A stretch of 41,737 bases of DNA from Gammaproteobacteria bacterium (GTDB lineage: Bacteria; Pseudomonadota; Gammaproteobacteria; SZUA-229). The position numbers and the translations under genes are program-made. Below, piece after piece: positions 16,560 through 24,667 of the stretch (position 1 is the first letter of the stretch; each line of letters opens with the position of its first letter). Location: assembly GCA_029882395.1 (NCBI GenBank), contig JAOUKT010000023.1, positions 1-41,737 of the forward strand, written 5' to 3'. The notes beneath the pieces were generated by a model. It worked only from the letters and a program-made list of their open reading frames with translations. It did no database searches and was not told the DNA's origin.

Positions 16560-17348
16560 TTATGTTGTTTTTCTGATCCGGGATACAAAGAATAACAAGG
16601 CGGCGGCGACCACCATACTCGGGCCCGTCGGTGTATCCCATTGCAGGGATGAAAACAGGCCCATAATAACCGCCAGCATGCCCAGCAAGATTGCCAATAC
16701 AGCCATTTGTTCTGGCGAATGGGAAAACTTGCGGGCAGCGGCAGCCGGGATAATCAATAAAGCAGTAATCAGCAAAATACCGGTTATTTTCATTGCCACG
16801 GCAACCACCACGGCCATTAAAATCATAAATATCAGTCGTATTTTTACAACCTGAACGCCTTCAACCCGTGCCAGATCTTCATGCACAGCTATCGCTACCA
16901 TCGGTTTCCATATGCCGCTTATAAGCGGTATTAACACCACCACACTGGCAAGGATAAACCATACCTCATTTTGACTCAGGGCCAGAATATCACCAAACAG
17001 ATATGCATTAAGATCGATATTGAGTCCACGCGACTGCAATATGGCTATCACCACCAGACCCAGCCCCAGAGAAGTATGTGCCAATATTCCCAGCATGGTA
17101 TCCGTTGCCAGGTCGCGGTGACGCTGCAGCCAGACCAGGCTAATGGCAATCACCACACCCAGTAAGGCCACGCCTAATGCCGGGTGGAGTTGCCACAGCA
17201 GCGACAAGGCCACACCCAGTAAAGCAGAATGCGCCAGGGTGTCGCCAAAATAGGCCATGCGTCGCCACACCACCAGACAACCCAGCGGGCCTGTCAGTAC
17301 CGCCACGGCCAGGCCAGCCAGCAGTGCCCTGAAAACAAAATCATCCAT
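16560..17348 (-). CDS. znuB: Zinc ABC transporter permease
   Basis: Integral inner-membrane permease of the metal ABC-3 family, 262 residues with about seven or eight hydrophobic segments. The start is MDDFVFRALLAGLAVAVLTG, followed by the typical GPLGCLVVWRRMAYFGDTLA and AHSALLGVALSLL. The frame stays open further upstream, but that stretch is the znuC sequence read out of frame and is full of Met/Ile/His, so I reject the extra 64 residues. The ATG at 17348 overlaps the end of znuC by 8 bases, so translation is coupled. It works with ZnuC and the divergently encoded binding protein. Confidence 0.93.
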   Translation of the reverse strand: MDDFVFRALLAGLAVAVLTGPLGCLVVWRRMAYFGDTLAHSALLGVALSLLWQLHPALGVALLGVVIAISLVWLQRHRDLATDTMLGILAHTSLGLGLVVIAILQSRGLNIDLNAYLFGDILALSQNEVWFILASVVVLIPLISGIWKPMVAIAVHEDLARVEGVQVVKIRLIFMILMAVVVAVAMKITGILLITALLIIPAAAARKFSHSPEQMAVLAILLGMLAVIMGLFSSLQWDTPTGPSMVVAAALLFFVSRIRKTT

Positions 17349-18156
17349 GTTCGCGCTCCGAATTCTCACAGCTGTCCTGCCGACAACCGACATCCTCATC
17401 CCAATGCTGGCAACCCGTACCCAGTGGCACCACATTGCCATGGCTATCGTGTTCATGATCATGATCATGTGTATAGATCGCAAAGCCATCCATCGCTGCG
17501 CCAAACATGCGGAGATATTCAGGGTGCTGACTAATCGCATCCGGGTGGCCGCTGCAACAGATATGGCGATTCAGGCACAGCACTCTGTCGGTGGCTTCCA
17601 TTACCAGGTGCAAATCATGTGAGATCATTAAAATACCGCAGTGATATTGATCTCTGACCGAAGTAATCAGCTGGTAAAGTTCCTGCTGGCCGATGATATC
17701 AACCCCCTGTGCCGGCTCATCGAGCACCAGCAGATCCGGTTTTTGCAAAATAATTCGCGCCAGTAATAAGCGTTGCAGCTCGCCCCCCGATAAGCTCTGG
17801 ATAGCGGACTGCTGAAGGTTTTGCAGCTTGACTTGTTGCAACACCTGCTCGATGTCCGCTGCATTAACCGCGGGCACCATTTTCAGAAACCGGCTCACGG
17901 TCAGCGGCATGATGTCATCAATATGCAGTTTCTGCGGCACATAACCAATTTTCAGGTTATCGCGCTTCTCGATCACGGCGCTGTCAAAGCGAATCAAACC
18001 CAGCAGGCCTTTTATCAGACAACTTTTACCGGCTCCATTGGGCCCTATCACGGTGACTATCTCACCGCGGTTAACAACCAGGTCGACATCTTGCAATACC
18101 ACACGCCCGGCAAACGTCAGACGGGCCTTCGTTACCGAAATTAACTGCTCTGTCAT
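17341..18156 (-). CDS. znuC: Zinc ABC transporter ATPase with His/Cys-rich C-terminal tail
   Basis: ATPase that drives zinc import through ZnuB; 271 residues. Walker A is GPNGAGKS (38-45), the signature LSGGE (122-126), Walker B LLVLDEP (142-148) and the switch His is in MISHD (176-181). After the normal end of the domain (about residue 225) there is a tail of about 45 residues that begins YTHDHDHEHDSHG and later has GCQHWDEDVGCRQDSCE, giving seven His and three Cys. Such a tail could bind zinc and sense cytoplasmic metal. The His stretch is encoded by a short CATGAT repeat at 17454-17468. Genes run znuC-znuB with an 8-base overlap, divergent from znuA. Confidence 0.93.
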   Translation of the reverse strand: MTEQLISVTKARLTFAGRVVLQDVDLVVNRGEIVTVIGPNGAGKSCLIKGLLGLIRFDSAVIEKRDNLKIGYVPQKLHIDDIMPLTVSRFLKMVPAVNAADIEQVLQQVKLQNLQQSAIQSLSGGELQRLLLARIILQKPDLLVLDEPAQGVDIIGQQELYQLITSVRDQYHCGILMISHDLHLVMEATDRVLCLNRHICCSGHPDAISQHPEYLRMFGAAMDGFAIYTHDHDHEHDSHGNVVPLGTGCQHWDEDVGCRQDSCENSEREHG

Positions 18157-18180
18157 TATTTCATTCTGCTAATGAATAAT
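18155..18180. promoter_or_regulatory. Candidate Zur-type palindrome between znuC and znuA
   Basis: ATTATTTCATT (18155-18165) and AATGAATAAT (18171-18180) form an AT-rich palindrome around CTGCT, with one bulged base. It lies in the short divergent gap and overlaps the znuC start codon. The placement suits a zinc-responsive Zur operator controlling both directions, but the sequence is only loosely like the known Zur box. Confidence 0.35.
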
Positions 18181-18193
18181 TTATCATGCGCCT

Positions 18194-19162
18194 ATGATAT
18201 TACGTTGCTGTCTTTTACTGTTAGTTCTTTTCACGCCTGTTTTGGCGCTGTCAGCAGAACAGTCCGCCACAGGCTCCGATGTTAAGCACAAATCTGCCAG
18301 CAAGCTCAAGGTGGTGACAACCATCCGCCCGCTTCATTCATTACTCAGTTCAATTATGCAGGGCAACGGCAAGCCTGTTTTGTTATTAGACAGCAGGCAA
18401 TCTATTCATCATTATAGTTTGCGCCCTTCTCAACGCAGGGCACTGGCCGATGCTGATCTGATATTTTGGCTGGCCGAGTCACTGGAAAGTTTTATGCCGC
18501 GTGTTTTAAAGGCGATTCCAGAACAGATTCATGTGGTTAAACTGATCGATACCAAGGGCCTGCTGCTGCTTGAACCGCGTACAATATCAGCCGATGCCGA
18601 TAAAAAGCACCGGCATGGCGATGAACACCGCTCTCATATCGACCCACATATCTGGTTATCGATTGATAACGCGCTGCTGATCGCAGCAAAAATGAGCGAG
18701 ACACTGTCAATGCTGGATCCGGCATTCAAACATCTTTATCAGAATAATTTAATCCGGCTTTCAGCCAGGCTGAATGCCTTACAAAAAAAAATCAGCTTAT
18801 CGTTTGATAAAAGGCGATTTGACTACCTGGTTTATCATGATGCTTTTCAGTACTTTGAAAATGCCGTTAACATAAAACCACTGGCGGCCATTAGCAAGAG
18901 TGAAGAACAGCGCCCCGGTATCAGGCATCTTAGCCAGATCCAAAAACTGCTTTCAGATAAACAGGTAAGCTGCCTTGTCTACAATACAAAACCCTTGCCG
19001 GCGATTGCCGCAAACCTGATCCGCGACACCGCTATCAGCCCTGTTTACCTGGACCCGACAGCGCAGGATTTTGCTGCAGGAACTGAGCTTTATTTTCAAC
19101 TGATGCAGGCGATGCATAATGCTTATGCTCAATGCCAGAAAACAGATTTAACGAAACACTAG
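18194..19162 (+). CDS. znuA: Zinc ABC transporter periplasmic binding protein
   Basis: Captures zinc (possibly manganese) in the periplasm for ZnuBC. 322 residues with a signal peptide ending near ALSAEQ (about residue 20). The family fold is seen in LKVVTTIRPLHSLLSSIM, IHHYSLRPSQRRALADADLI and HIDPHIWLS. A charged loop KKHRHGDEHRSHIDPH (about 137-152) is the His-rich loop typical of zinc-specific members, though short. It diverges from znuCB with a gap of 37 bp. No clear ribosome site precedes the ATG, but the signal peptide begins there. Confidence 0.92.
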   Translation: MILRCCLLLLVLFTPVLALSAEQSATGSDVKHKSASKLKVVTTIRPLHSLLSSIMQGNGKPVLLLDSRQSIHHYSLRPSQRRALADADLIFWLAESLESFMPRVLKAIPEQIHVVKLIDTKGLLLLEPRTISADADKKHRHGDEHRSHIDPHIWLSIDNALLIAAKMSETLSMLDPAFKHLYQNNLIRLSARLNALQKKISLSFDKRRFDYLVYHDAFQYFENAVNIKPLAAISKSEEQRPGIRHLSQIQKLLSDKQVSCLVYNTKPLPAIAANLIRDTAISPVYLDPTAQDFAAGTELYFQLMQAMHNAYAQCQKTDLTKH

Positions 19163-19183
19163 ATAACCGCCATCACAGCTAAT

Positions 19184-19747
19184 TTATTCAAGCATGCCCG
19201 TTAAACTGCGCGTTGTGCCGCAGGCTGAGCAGTCATAAAGCGGCATAATGCCTCTGCTAAAAAACACATGTTGATTGCCAACAAAGTGAAATATGGCCGG
19301 GTTTTTACAGGCAGGACACCGGGCCTCAATCTCGGCAGGCACTTCCTGCTGGCCGTTAGAGCCGGGCAAGGCGGTTAATGATTGATGCGCTGCGTGTGGC
19401 CTGTCGACAACACCCCCCACCCTGTATTTTCCCGATGGCAACTGACGACACCAGCGAACCTGCAGCAGCAGTTCATCGTCAATATGCGATCCTGACTTTG
19501 CTATCATCAGTTGCAGCTTTTCTCCCGCCTGCATAGGCTGATTAATATCAAACGCCAGCCCGGAAATGCTCATATCCACCGCAGCGGCCTGAAAAATCTT
19601 TTCTCCAAGCCTTCTGACATGAGCATGTTTGATGGCGGAATATAACAGCGGAATGGCGACGCAGGGGTAGCGCTTTTCGTGACGCTGGCGGCTGTTACAC
19701 TCAGCATCATCCGCCTCAGTCAGGGGCTTTATTTGACTGTTATTCAT
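19184..19747 (-). CDS. PilZ-domain protein with C-terminal zinc-ribbon-like tail
   Basis: Probable c-di-GMP receptor, 187 residues, cytoplasmic. The PilZ binding signatures are both present: RxxxR at Arg22-Arg26 (RHEKR) and DxSxxG at Asp58-Gly63 (DMSISG). After the PilZ barrel, residues 140-187 carry two Cys pairs, CPAC (144-147) and CSAC (173-176), spaced like a zinc ribbon, which is unusual for this family. It is the last gene of the five-gene signalling operon, 28 bp after the membrane hybrid kinase. Its target is unknown. Confidence 0.85.
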   Translation of the reverse strand: MNNSQIKPLTEADDAECNSRQRHEKRYPCVAIPLLYSAIKHAHVRRLGEKIFQAAAVDMSISGLAFDINQPMQAGEKLQLMIAKSGSHIDDELLLQVRWCRQLPSGKYRVGGVVDRPHAAHQSLTALPGSNGQQEVPAEIEARCPACKNPAIFHFVGNQHVFFSRGIMPLYDCSACGTTRSLTGMLE

Positions 19748-19775
19748 GGCCTATTAATCTCAGCAACAGCATTGC

Positions 19776-22700
19776 TTATTCGACAGTATTAACATGCGTG
19801 TTTTCTGCCTCTGACTTCTGCCCGATCACACTGCTAATGACCTCGGCCAGTCTGAAATTAGTGGTTCTGGATTTCAGCAGCACGGCACTGACTTTATCTG
19901 CGTATTCAGGGGTCACATCGTAAGCTGAAAATATAACCACACGAGGCGGTACCACGCGCCGCTCTATGGTTTCGAGCAGATCCAGGCCTGATCCATCGGG
20001 CAAGCCGATATCCAGCAACACCAGATCAAAATCCTCCTGTTCCAGTGTTTCTTTTGACGCCGCTTTTGTGGTGGTCCAGGTTAACTCACAATGATTTTGC
20101 AGCATTCGACTGACTACTTTATGCACATCGACTTCATCTTCAACATGCAAAATCCGTGGCAAATGCGCAGGCCCGGCCGCCTGTTTAACGGCCTCGATTA
20201 AACGCTGTTGATCAATCGGTTTTTGCAGCCAGTCCACCACACCCACTGCACTGCCTTCTAAATCACGCTTTGTTTCATTGGCTTTGACTGAGACCACAAC
20301 CACAGGGATATCATAGCCGGCTGCGTCATCATGCAGTGTTTCCAGCAAGCTCAGTCCATCTTGCCCTGGCAAAACCAGATCAAGCGTAATGGCTTTATAA
20401 TGCACTGACTTTTGCTGTAATTTGCCACGTGCCTCTTCGACATTATAAGCAATATCGCTGTTAAAACCCGCCTCTGCCAGCATTCGCTTGAGTAAAGCCG
20501 CCACATCCGGGTCATCTTCTACAATCAGAATGCAGGGCTTATGATTGCCCTGAAGTTGCCGCGGCTCATCATCTTCCGTCATCTCACCGAAGAGTTCCGG
20601 CAGTTCTATATAAAATGTTGAGCCGACACCTTCTCTGGTAATGAAGTCGATTTGGCCACCGTGTTTTTCCACAATCATTTTGGTAATGCTCAGCCCCAGG
20701 CCGGTGCCGCCTTTTTGGCGTGTATCCGATGAATCAGACTGGGTAAACTTTTCAAACAGCTTCGGCTGAAAGGCTTCCGCAATACCGGGGCCGTGATCGG
20801 TTACAGAAATTCGCAAAGAGTCTTCGCTATGCCGGGCTATTGATATTTCGACTTTCTCACCCTGCGGTGAGAACTTAGCGGCATTTGAAAGCAGGTTTGC
20901 CATCACCTGCATCAGCCGATCTTTATCCGCATAAACTCTTGAGTCTGCCACTTCTTTAGCGATGACAAACTCGACCCCGTATTCCTCGCCATAGGCTGCG
21001 TTATCTTCTATTGCCTGCTGCAGAAATGGCTGCAATGACAGACACTGAAACCTGAAGGCCATCTGTCCTGATTCGATTTTCTGAATATCCAGAATATCGT
21101 TAATCAATAACAGCAAGCGTTCGGTATTATTGCCTGCAATTTTCAACATCTCCAGTGCTTCGTCGGGTATCACACCGACAATGCCCTGAGAGATGAGCCC
21201 CAGGGATGCGCGTATGGATGTTAGCGGCGTACGTAACTCATGACTCACCGTGGAAATGAATTCATTTTTCAGCTTATCGGTTTTTAGGCGTTCTGAAATA
21301 TCACGAACGATCGCCACAAAACGCGGTGACTCGCCGGGCGGGTTAATATATTGAAGAAAAATTTCTACCGGGATGGTATGCCCGTCTTTGTGCTCGTGTA
21401 TCGTCTCAAAATTCAATACCGATTGTGTGCCTGCAATCAATGGCGCAATGGTTTCCCTGAAAAGTGCTTCACTAAAAAGCGGCTTGATATCACAGGCCGT
21501 CATCTTCATTAACTCTGCATTGCTGTAGCCAACCTGGTTATAGGCTCCGGCATTAACGTAAAAGAATTTTAAGGTATCCGGTTCAAACATGAACACACAG
21601 TCCATGGTTTCATCCAGCGTGGTTTTAAACCGATTAAGTTCCTGTTCGGCCAGGGTGCGGGCAGTGATATCTCGCAACACACCAACATAAGCCCGCTCGC
21701 CTTCGGATATCATTGCCGCGACATTTAATTCCAGCGGAAACAATGTACCGTCTTTTCTTATACCCTGCATTTGACTTTGTTTATTAACAATGCCGGCTAA
21801 ATTCAGTAGCGGAAGATCCGCATGAGCCTCGACTGCCTGCGGTTTTTTTTCAGTGATTAATGAAGAAAGGTTTTGGCCGATTATCTCTTCGGGTGAATAA
21901 TCAAATATTTTTTCAGCCGCCGGGTTAACACTTCTAACCCGACCCTTTTCATCAAAGGCAATAATACCATCGGCGATTGTTTCCAGTATCGTACGCTGGC
22001 GAGTTTCGCTGCTCTCCAGGGCCTGAGTACGTTTTTTTACCATCACTTCAAGGTTATGGTTCATATCCTGCAGGTTTGACTGTGCTTCTTCTACCTGTGT
22101 CATTAATGCCTGATAGGTTTTCGCCAGCACACCAATTTCATCATTACGGCCTGCGGGCATTTCCACCGTGCTAAAACGCTGATGACTATAATCATCCATG
22201 ACCTGAGTCATTTGTTTCAGTGGCATAGCAAGACGATAGGCATAGATTAAACCCAGCAGTGCTAACACCACAACCAGTATCAATGCCAGCAACATCACAT
22301 CATTTAACACGCCTGCTTGCTGTGCCAGAATATTCCGGTAACTCTGAGCAATACCGACCGCAATAAAACGCTTTGGCTCGTCAGGGTCAAATGCCAGCTT
22401 GGTGAAATTCACCACCTGTTTATCATTTGTATCTTCGGGTAACAAAATAAATTTTGATTGCCGGTTATCCGGCAAAAACATATGCGCCAACAGAGGAATA
22501 TCCTCCTGAATACGATAACGCTTGCCAAGATCAAAGCCATAGGCTTTGCGGGCATCAGGGTGCAACAAATAACCGCCATGATCATTCGTGATGTAGATGT
22601 TTCTGCCGGCATCCTGAAAGTTATTTTGAATCGCTCTCAATTCGCTGCCAATCTCAGCGGTGATCAGCAGTACCCCGGCGACAGTCGCATTGCTTTCATC

Positions 22701-23288
22701 GAATATCGGTGTCGCTGTCCTCAGCACCTCACTGTGTGGCAGGCTCACCTTGCCGTATTCCCGGTTGAGATTTATCTCTGATACATAAACTTGCCCGGGG
22801 TTTAATGTAAGCGCTTTTTTATAATAAAGGCGGTGGGCTTTATTTTGCAGCCGCTCACCACTGATCACTTCCAGTTTGTCCGCCTCGCGGCCGACCACTA
22901 CCAGCTCCTGCCCCTGTTTATCAATCAGCCGAAGTTTCAGATAATTAGGTTTGCCTGCCAGCATGGTTTTAAATATGGACTGCTGACGTTGTACCCATTG
23001 CTGATAGCTGGACTTTCCCTGCTGGTCATAATTAGCCATTTTAAGCGCACGCAGCATGCCCTGAACCGGTGGCGTGTTTGACAAAAACAAAACATCCTGT
23101 TGCTGGGATTTGATATGCGCCAGTAAACGCACGGAAGCGGTCTGGATTTCTTTGGAAATATCTTCCAGCGTTTTTTCTACCAGCAACTCTGTCGTCTTGG
23201 AATAAAACAGTCCCCCCACAAGGCCGGCACTAAGCAGCACCAGAAAAATAACGCCCAGACTGATTTTATGAACAATTGAAAACCTCAT
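19776..23288 (-). CDS. Membrane hybrid histidine kinase (Cache-HAMP-PAS-PAS-HK-REC-REC)
   Basis: Sensor kinase of 1170 residues. Membrane segments at about 10-30 and 331-352 enclose a large periplasmic Cache-type sensor domain. HAMP (352-405) and two PAS domains (about 430-545 and 555-670) follow. HisKA has His683 in STVSHELRTPLTSIR. The ATPase domain has DHGPGIA and GGTGLGLSITKMIV. Two receivers at the C-terminus have phospho-acceptors Asp970 (TLDLVLPG) and Asp1093 (LLDIGLPDG). The second receiver has Lys but not the usual Lys-Pro pair (LLKSRT). Upstream in the operon is a PhnD-like binding protein that may present a ligand to the Cache domain; that pairing is inference. Confidence 0.93.
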   Translation of the reverse strand: MRFSIVHKISLGVIFLVLLSAGLVGGLFYSKTTELLVEKTLEDISKEIQTASVRLLAHIKSQQQDVLFLSNTPPVQGMLRALKMANYDQQGKSSYQQWVQRQQSIFKTMLAGKPNYLKLRLIDKQGQELVVVGREADKLEVISGERLQNKAHRLYYKKALTLNPGQVYVSEINLNREYGKVSLPHSEVLRTATPIFDESNATVAGVLLITAEIGSELRAIQNNFQDAGRNIYITNDHGGYLLHPDARKAYGFDLGKRYRIQEDIPLLAHMFLPDNRQSKFILLPEDTNDKQVVNFTKLAFDPDEPKRFIAVGIAQSYRNILAQQAGVLNDVMLLALILVVVLALLGLIYAYRLAMPLKQMTQVMDDYSHQRFSTVEMPAGRNDEIGVLAKTYQALMTQVEEAQSNLQDMNHNLEVMVKKRTQALESSETRQRTILETIADGIIAFDEKGRVRSVNPAAEKIFDYSPEEIIGQNLSSLITEKKPQAVEAHADLPLLNLAGIVNKQSQMQGIRKDGTLFPLELNVAAMISEGERAYVGVLRDITARTLAEQELNRFKTTLDETMDCVFMFEPDTLKFFYVNAGAYNQVGYSNAELMKMTACDIKPLFSEALFRETIAPLIAGTQSVLNFETIHEHKDGHTIPVEIFLQYINPPGESPRFVAIVRDISERLKTDKLKNEFISTVSHELRTPLTSIRASLGLISQGIVGVIPDEALEMLKIAGNNTERLLLLINDILDIQKIESGQMAFRFQCLSLQPFLQQAIEDNAAYGEEYGVEFVIAKEVADSRVYADKDRLMQVMANLLSNAAKFSPQGEKVEISIARHSEDSLRISVTDHGPGIAEAFQPKLFEKFTQSDSSDTRQKGGTGLGLSITKMIVEKHGGQIDFITREGVGSTFYIELPELFGEMTEDDEPRQLQGNHKPCILIVEDDPDVAALLKRMLAEAGFNSDIAYNVEEARGKLQQKSVHYKAITLDLVLPGQDGLSLLETLHDDAAGYDIPVVVVSVKANETKRDLEGSAVGVVDWLQKPIDQQRLIEAVKQAAGPAHLPRILHVEDEVDVHKVVSRMLQNHCELTWTTTKAASKETLEQEDFDLVLLDIGLPDGSGLDLLETIERRVVPPRVVIFSAYDVTPEYADKVSAVLLKSRTTNFRLAEVISSVIGQKSEAENTHVNTVE

Positions 23289-23336
23289 GATCTATTCCCT
23301 GTTTTTTTACTTAGCCTTGAGTACCGGCGTTGCAGC

Positions 23337-24239
23337 TTACTGACTGGCATAGCTGCCGACTTTCAGTTGCTGCATCAAGTCCCTGACCGGAGTGTAATCC
23401 AGCGCCGGAATCCAGCCGATGTATTTGCCCTGTTGGGCAGCACTGCTGTCTGGCTTAATCAATGACAACGATGTCGTTACCCGTTGTGACAATAAATCAG
23501 GCACTGACTTCATGGCGGCAAAACACCACTCAGGAAAAAGTCTGGTGCTGAGAAAAAATGGAAAACTCTGTTCGTCTTTATTATTTATGATGCGGAAATA
23601 GCGCATATCAATCTCTGCATCCGCTTCCATTCGCTCCAGCTGGTCGGTACGAACCACACCGGCATCGGCCTTACCATCGCGCACAGCGTAAACCACTTCC
23701 GCCTGTGTTTTGCTCTGACTGAACAATAACGCCTCAAGCTCATCGGCCGGATTAAAACCGTGCTCAAGCATTTCTAGCCAGGCTACACGCCAGCCACCAA
23801 AAGCAAGGGCTGAAACCGCCATCAGTTTTTTTCCCTTGAGGTCGTTAATGTTTAAAATATCTTTATTGCGCACATGCGTAAAAATAACAGAACCAAAACG
23901 GCTCTGCGCGCTATTTGCGCGTTTGTTATTTAATGTCATCAACGCCTTTGCCTCGTATCGCTGCTCCAGCTCGACAAAAGATGACGGGTTTGTCAGTACA
24001 AAATCAAAGTCACCCCGGCCTGCTCTCTCTGTAATTTCACTGAGACTGACAACCGGTACCAATATAAAGCGGTGCTGCGGGATTGCTTTATTCAGCACAT
24101 TAATGCTTGGCTGCCACATCTGTCGTGCGTTCTCCACTCCCTGATGCGCGCGCACAGCCACTTTAAATTCTGCGGCGGCCAGATCGTGACTGACGAAGCA
24201 AACCAGTAACATAAGACTGCTGAATTTTTTAAAAGCCAT
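23337..24239 (-). CDS. PhnD-like periplasmic substrate-binding protein
   Basis: 300 residues with a signal peptide ending near DLAAAEF (about residue 23). It resembles the phosphate/phosphite/phosphonate-binding (PhnD) family: FKVAVRAHQGVENARQMWQP, GDFDFVLTNPSSFVEL, DLKGKKLMAVSALAFGG, VRDGKADAGVVRTDQLER. There is no ABC permease or ATPase gene beside it. It lies between a receiver gene, which it overlaps by one base (TAATG), and a membrane hybrid kinase 48 bp downstream. I infer a role as a soluble sensor subunit for the kinase rather than in uptake. The ligand cannot be told; PhnD-like sensors are not limited to phosphonates. Confidence 0.88.
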   Translation of the reverse strand: MAFKKFSSLMLLVCFVSHDLAAAEFKVAVRAHQGVENARQMWQPSINVLNKAIPQHRFILVPVVSLSEITERAGRGDFDFVLTNPSSFVELEQRYEAKALMTLNNKRANSAQSRFGSVIFTHVRNKDILNINDLKGKKLMAVSALAFGGWRVAWLEMLEHGFNPADELEALLFSQSKTQAEVVYAVRDGKADAGVVRTDQLERMEADAEIDMRYFRIINNKDEQSFPFFLSTRLFPEWCFAAMKSVPDLLSQRVTTSLSLIKPDSSAAQQGKYIGWIPALDYTPVRDLMQQLKVGSYASQ

Positions 24240-24634
24240 TATTTAACTGCGACGATATATTGTTGCCAGGCCGCTCTGATCTGATCTGATATTGCCATCG
24301 GATCAAAAGGTTTGTAGATCACTTCAATGGCGCCCAATAGTTTGTATTCTGCTACTTCGTTGGTTTGTACTTTTGCGGTCATAAAAATTACCGGTACCTC
24401 ATCCAGCCCCGGCAACTGGCGTAATGCTTTCAGCGTCTCAAGACCATCCATGCCCGGCATCATCACATCCAGTAAAAACAACTCGGGTTCAAAAGCCACG
24501 GCCGTTGCAACGGCCTCTTCACCGCCACTGCATATTTGTAATTCAAAGCCGCCGACTTTTTCTAATGCCACTTTGCTCACAGCTCTAATATCGGGCTGAT
24601 CTTCAACATATAAAATCCGCTTTAGTTCGTTCAT
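24239..24634 (-). CDS. Single-domain response regulator
   Basis: CheY-like receiver alone, 131 residues, with no output domain. Residues follow the family: RILYVEDQPD (acidic pocket), phospho-acceptor Asp in FLLDVMMPGMDG, the Thr in VIFMTAKV and the Lys in VIYKPFDP. It could shuttle phosphate between the two hybrid kinases of this operon, act on an HPt domain (one is present in the upstream kinase), or bind a target protein directly. It follows the soluble hybrid kinase by 33 bp and its stop overlaps the binding-protein start. Confidence 0.93.
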   Translation of the reverse strand: MNELKRILYVEDQPDIRAVSKVALEKVGGFELQICSGGEEAVATAVAFEPELFLLDVMMPGMDGLETLKALRQLPGLDEVPVIFMTAKVQTNEVAEYKLLGAIEVIYKPFDPMAISDQIRAAWQQYIVAVK

Positions 24635-24667
24635 CTAACAGTTTGACTCCTGTTTATTCATTTGTTT

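Noticed and set aside
16545..16562. Terminator between the chemoreceptor and znuB
   Set aside because: Only a 6-bp AT-rich stem (TAAAGC/GCTTTA) with no T-tract; too weak to call.
16560..17540. Longer znuB product starting at 17540
   Set aside because: The first 64 residues are the znuC coding strand read out of frame; the normal permease N-terminus starts at 17348.
17257..17622. Plus-strand frame of 121 codons opposite znuC/znuB
   Set aside because: It is antisense to two clear znu genes and its composition mirrors them; no ribosome site or family match.
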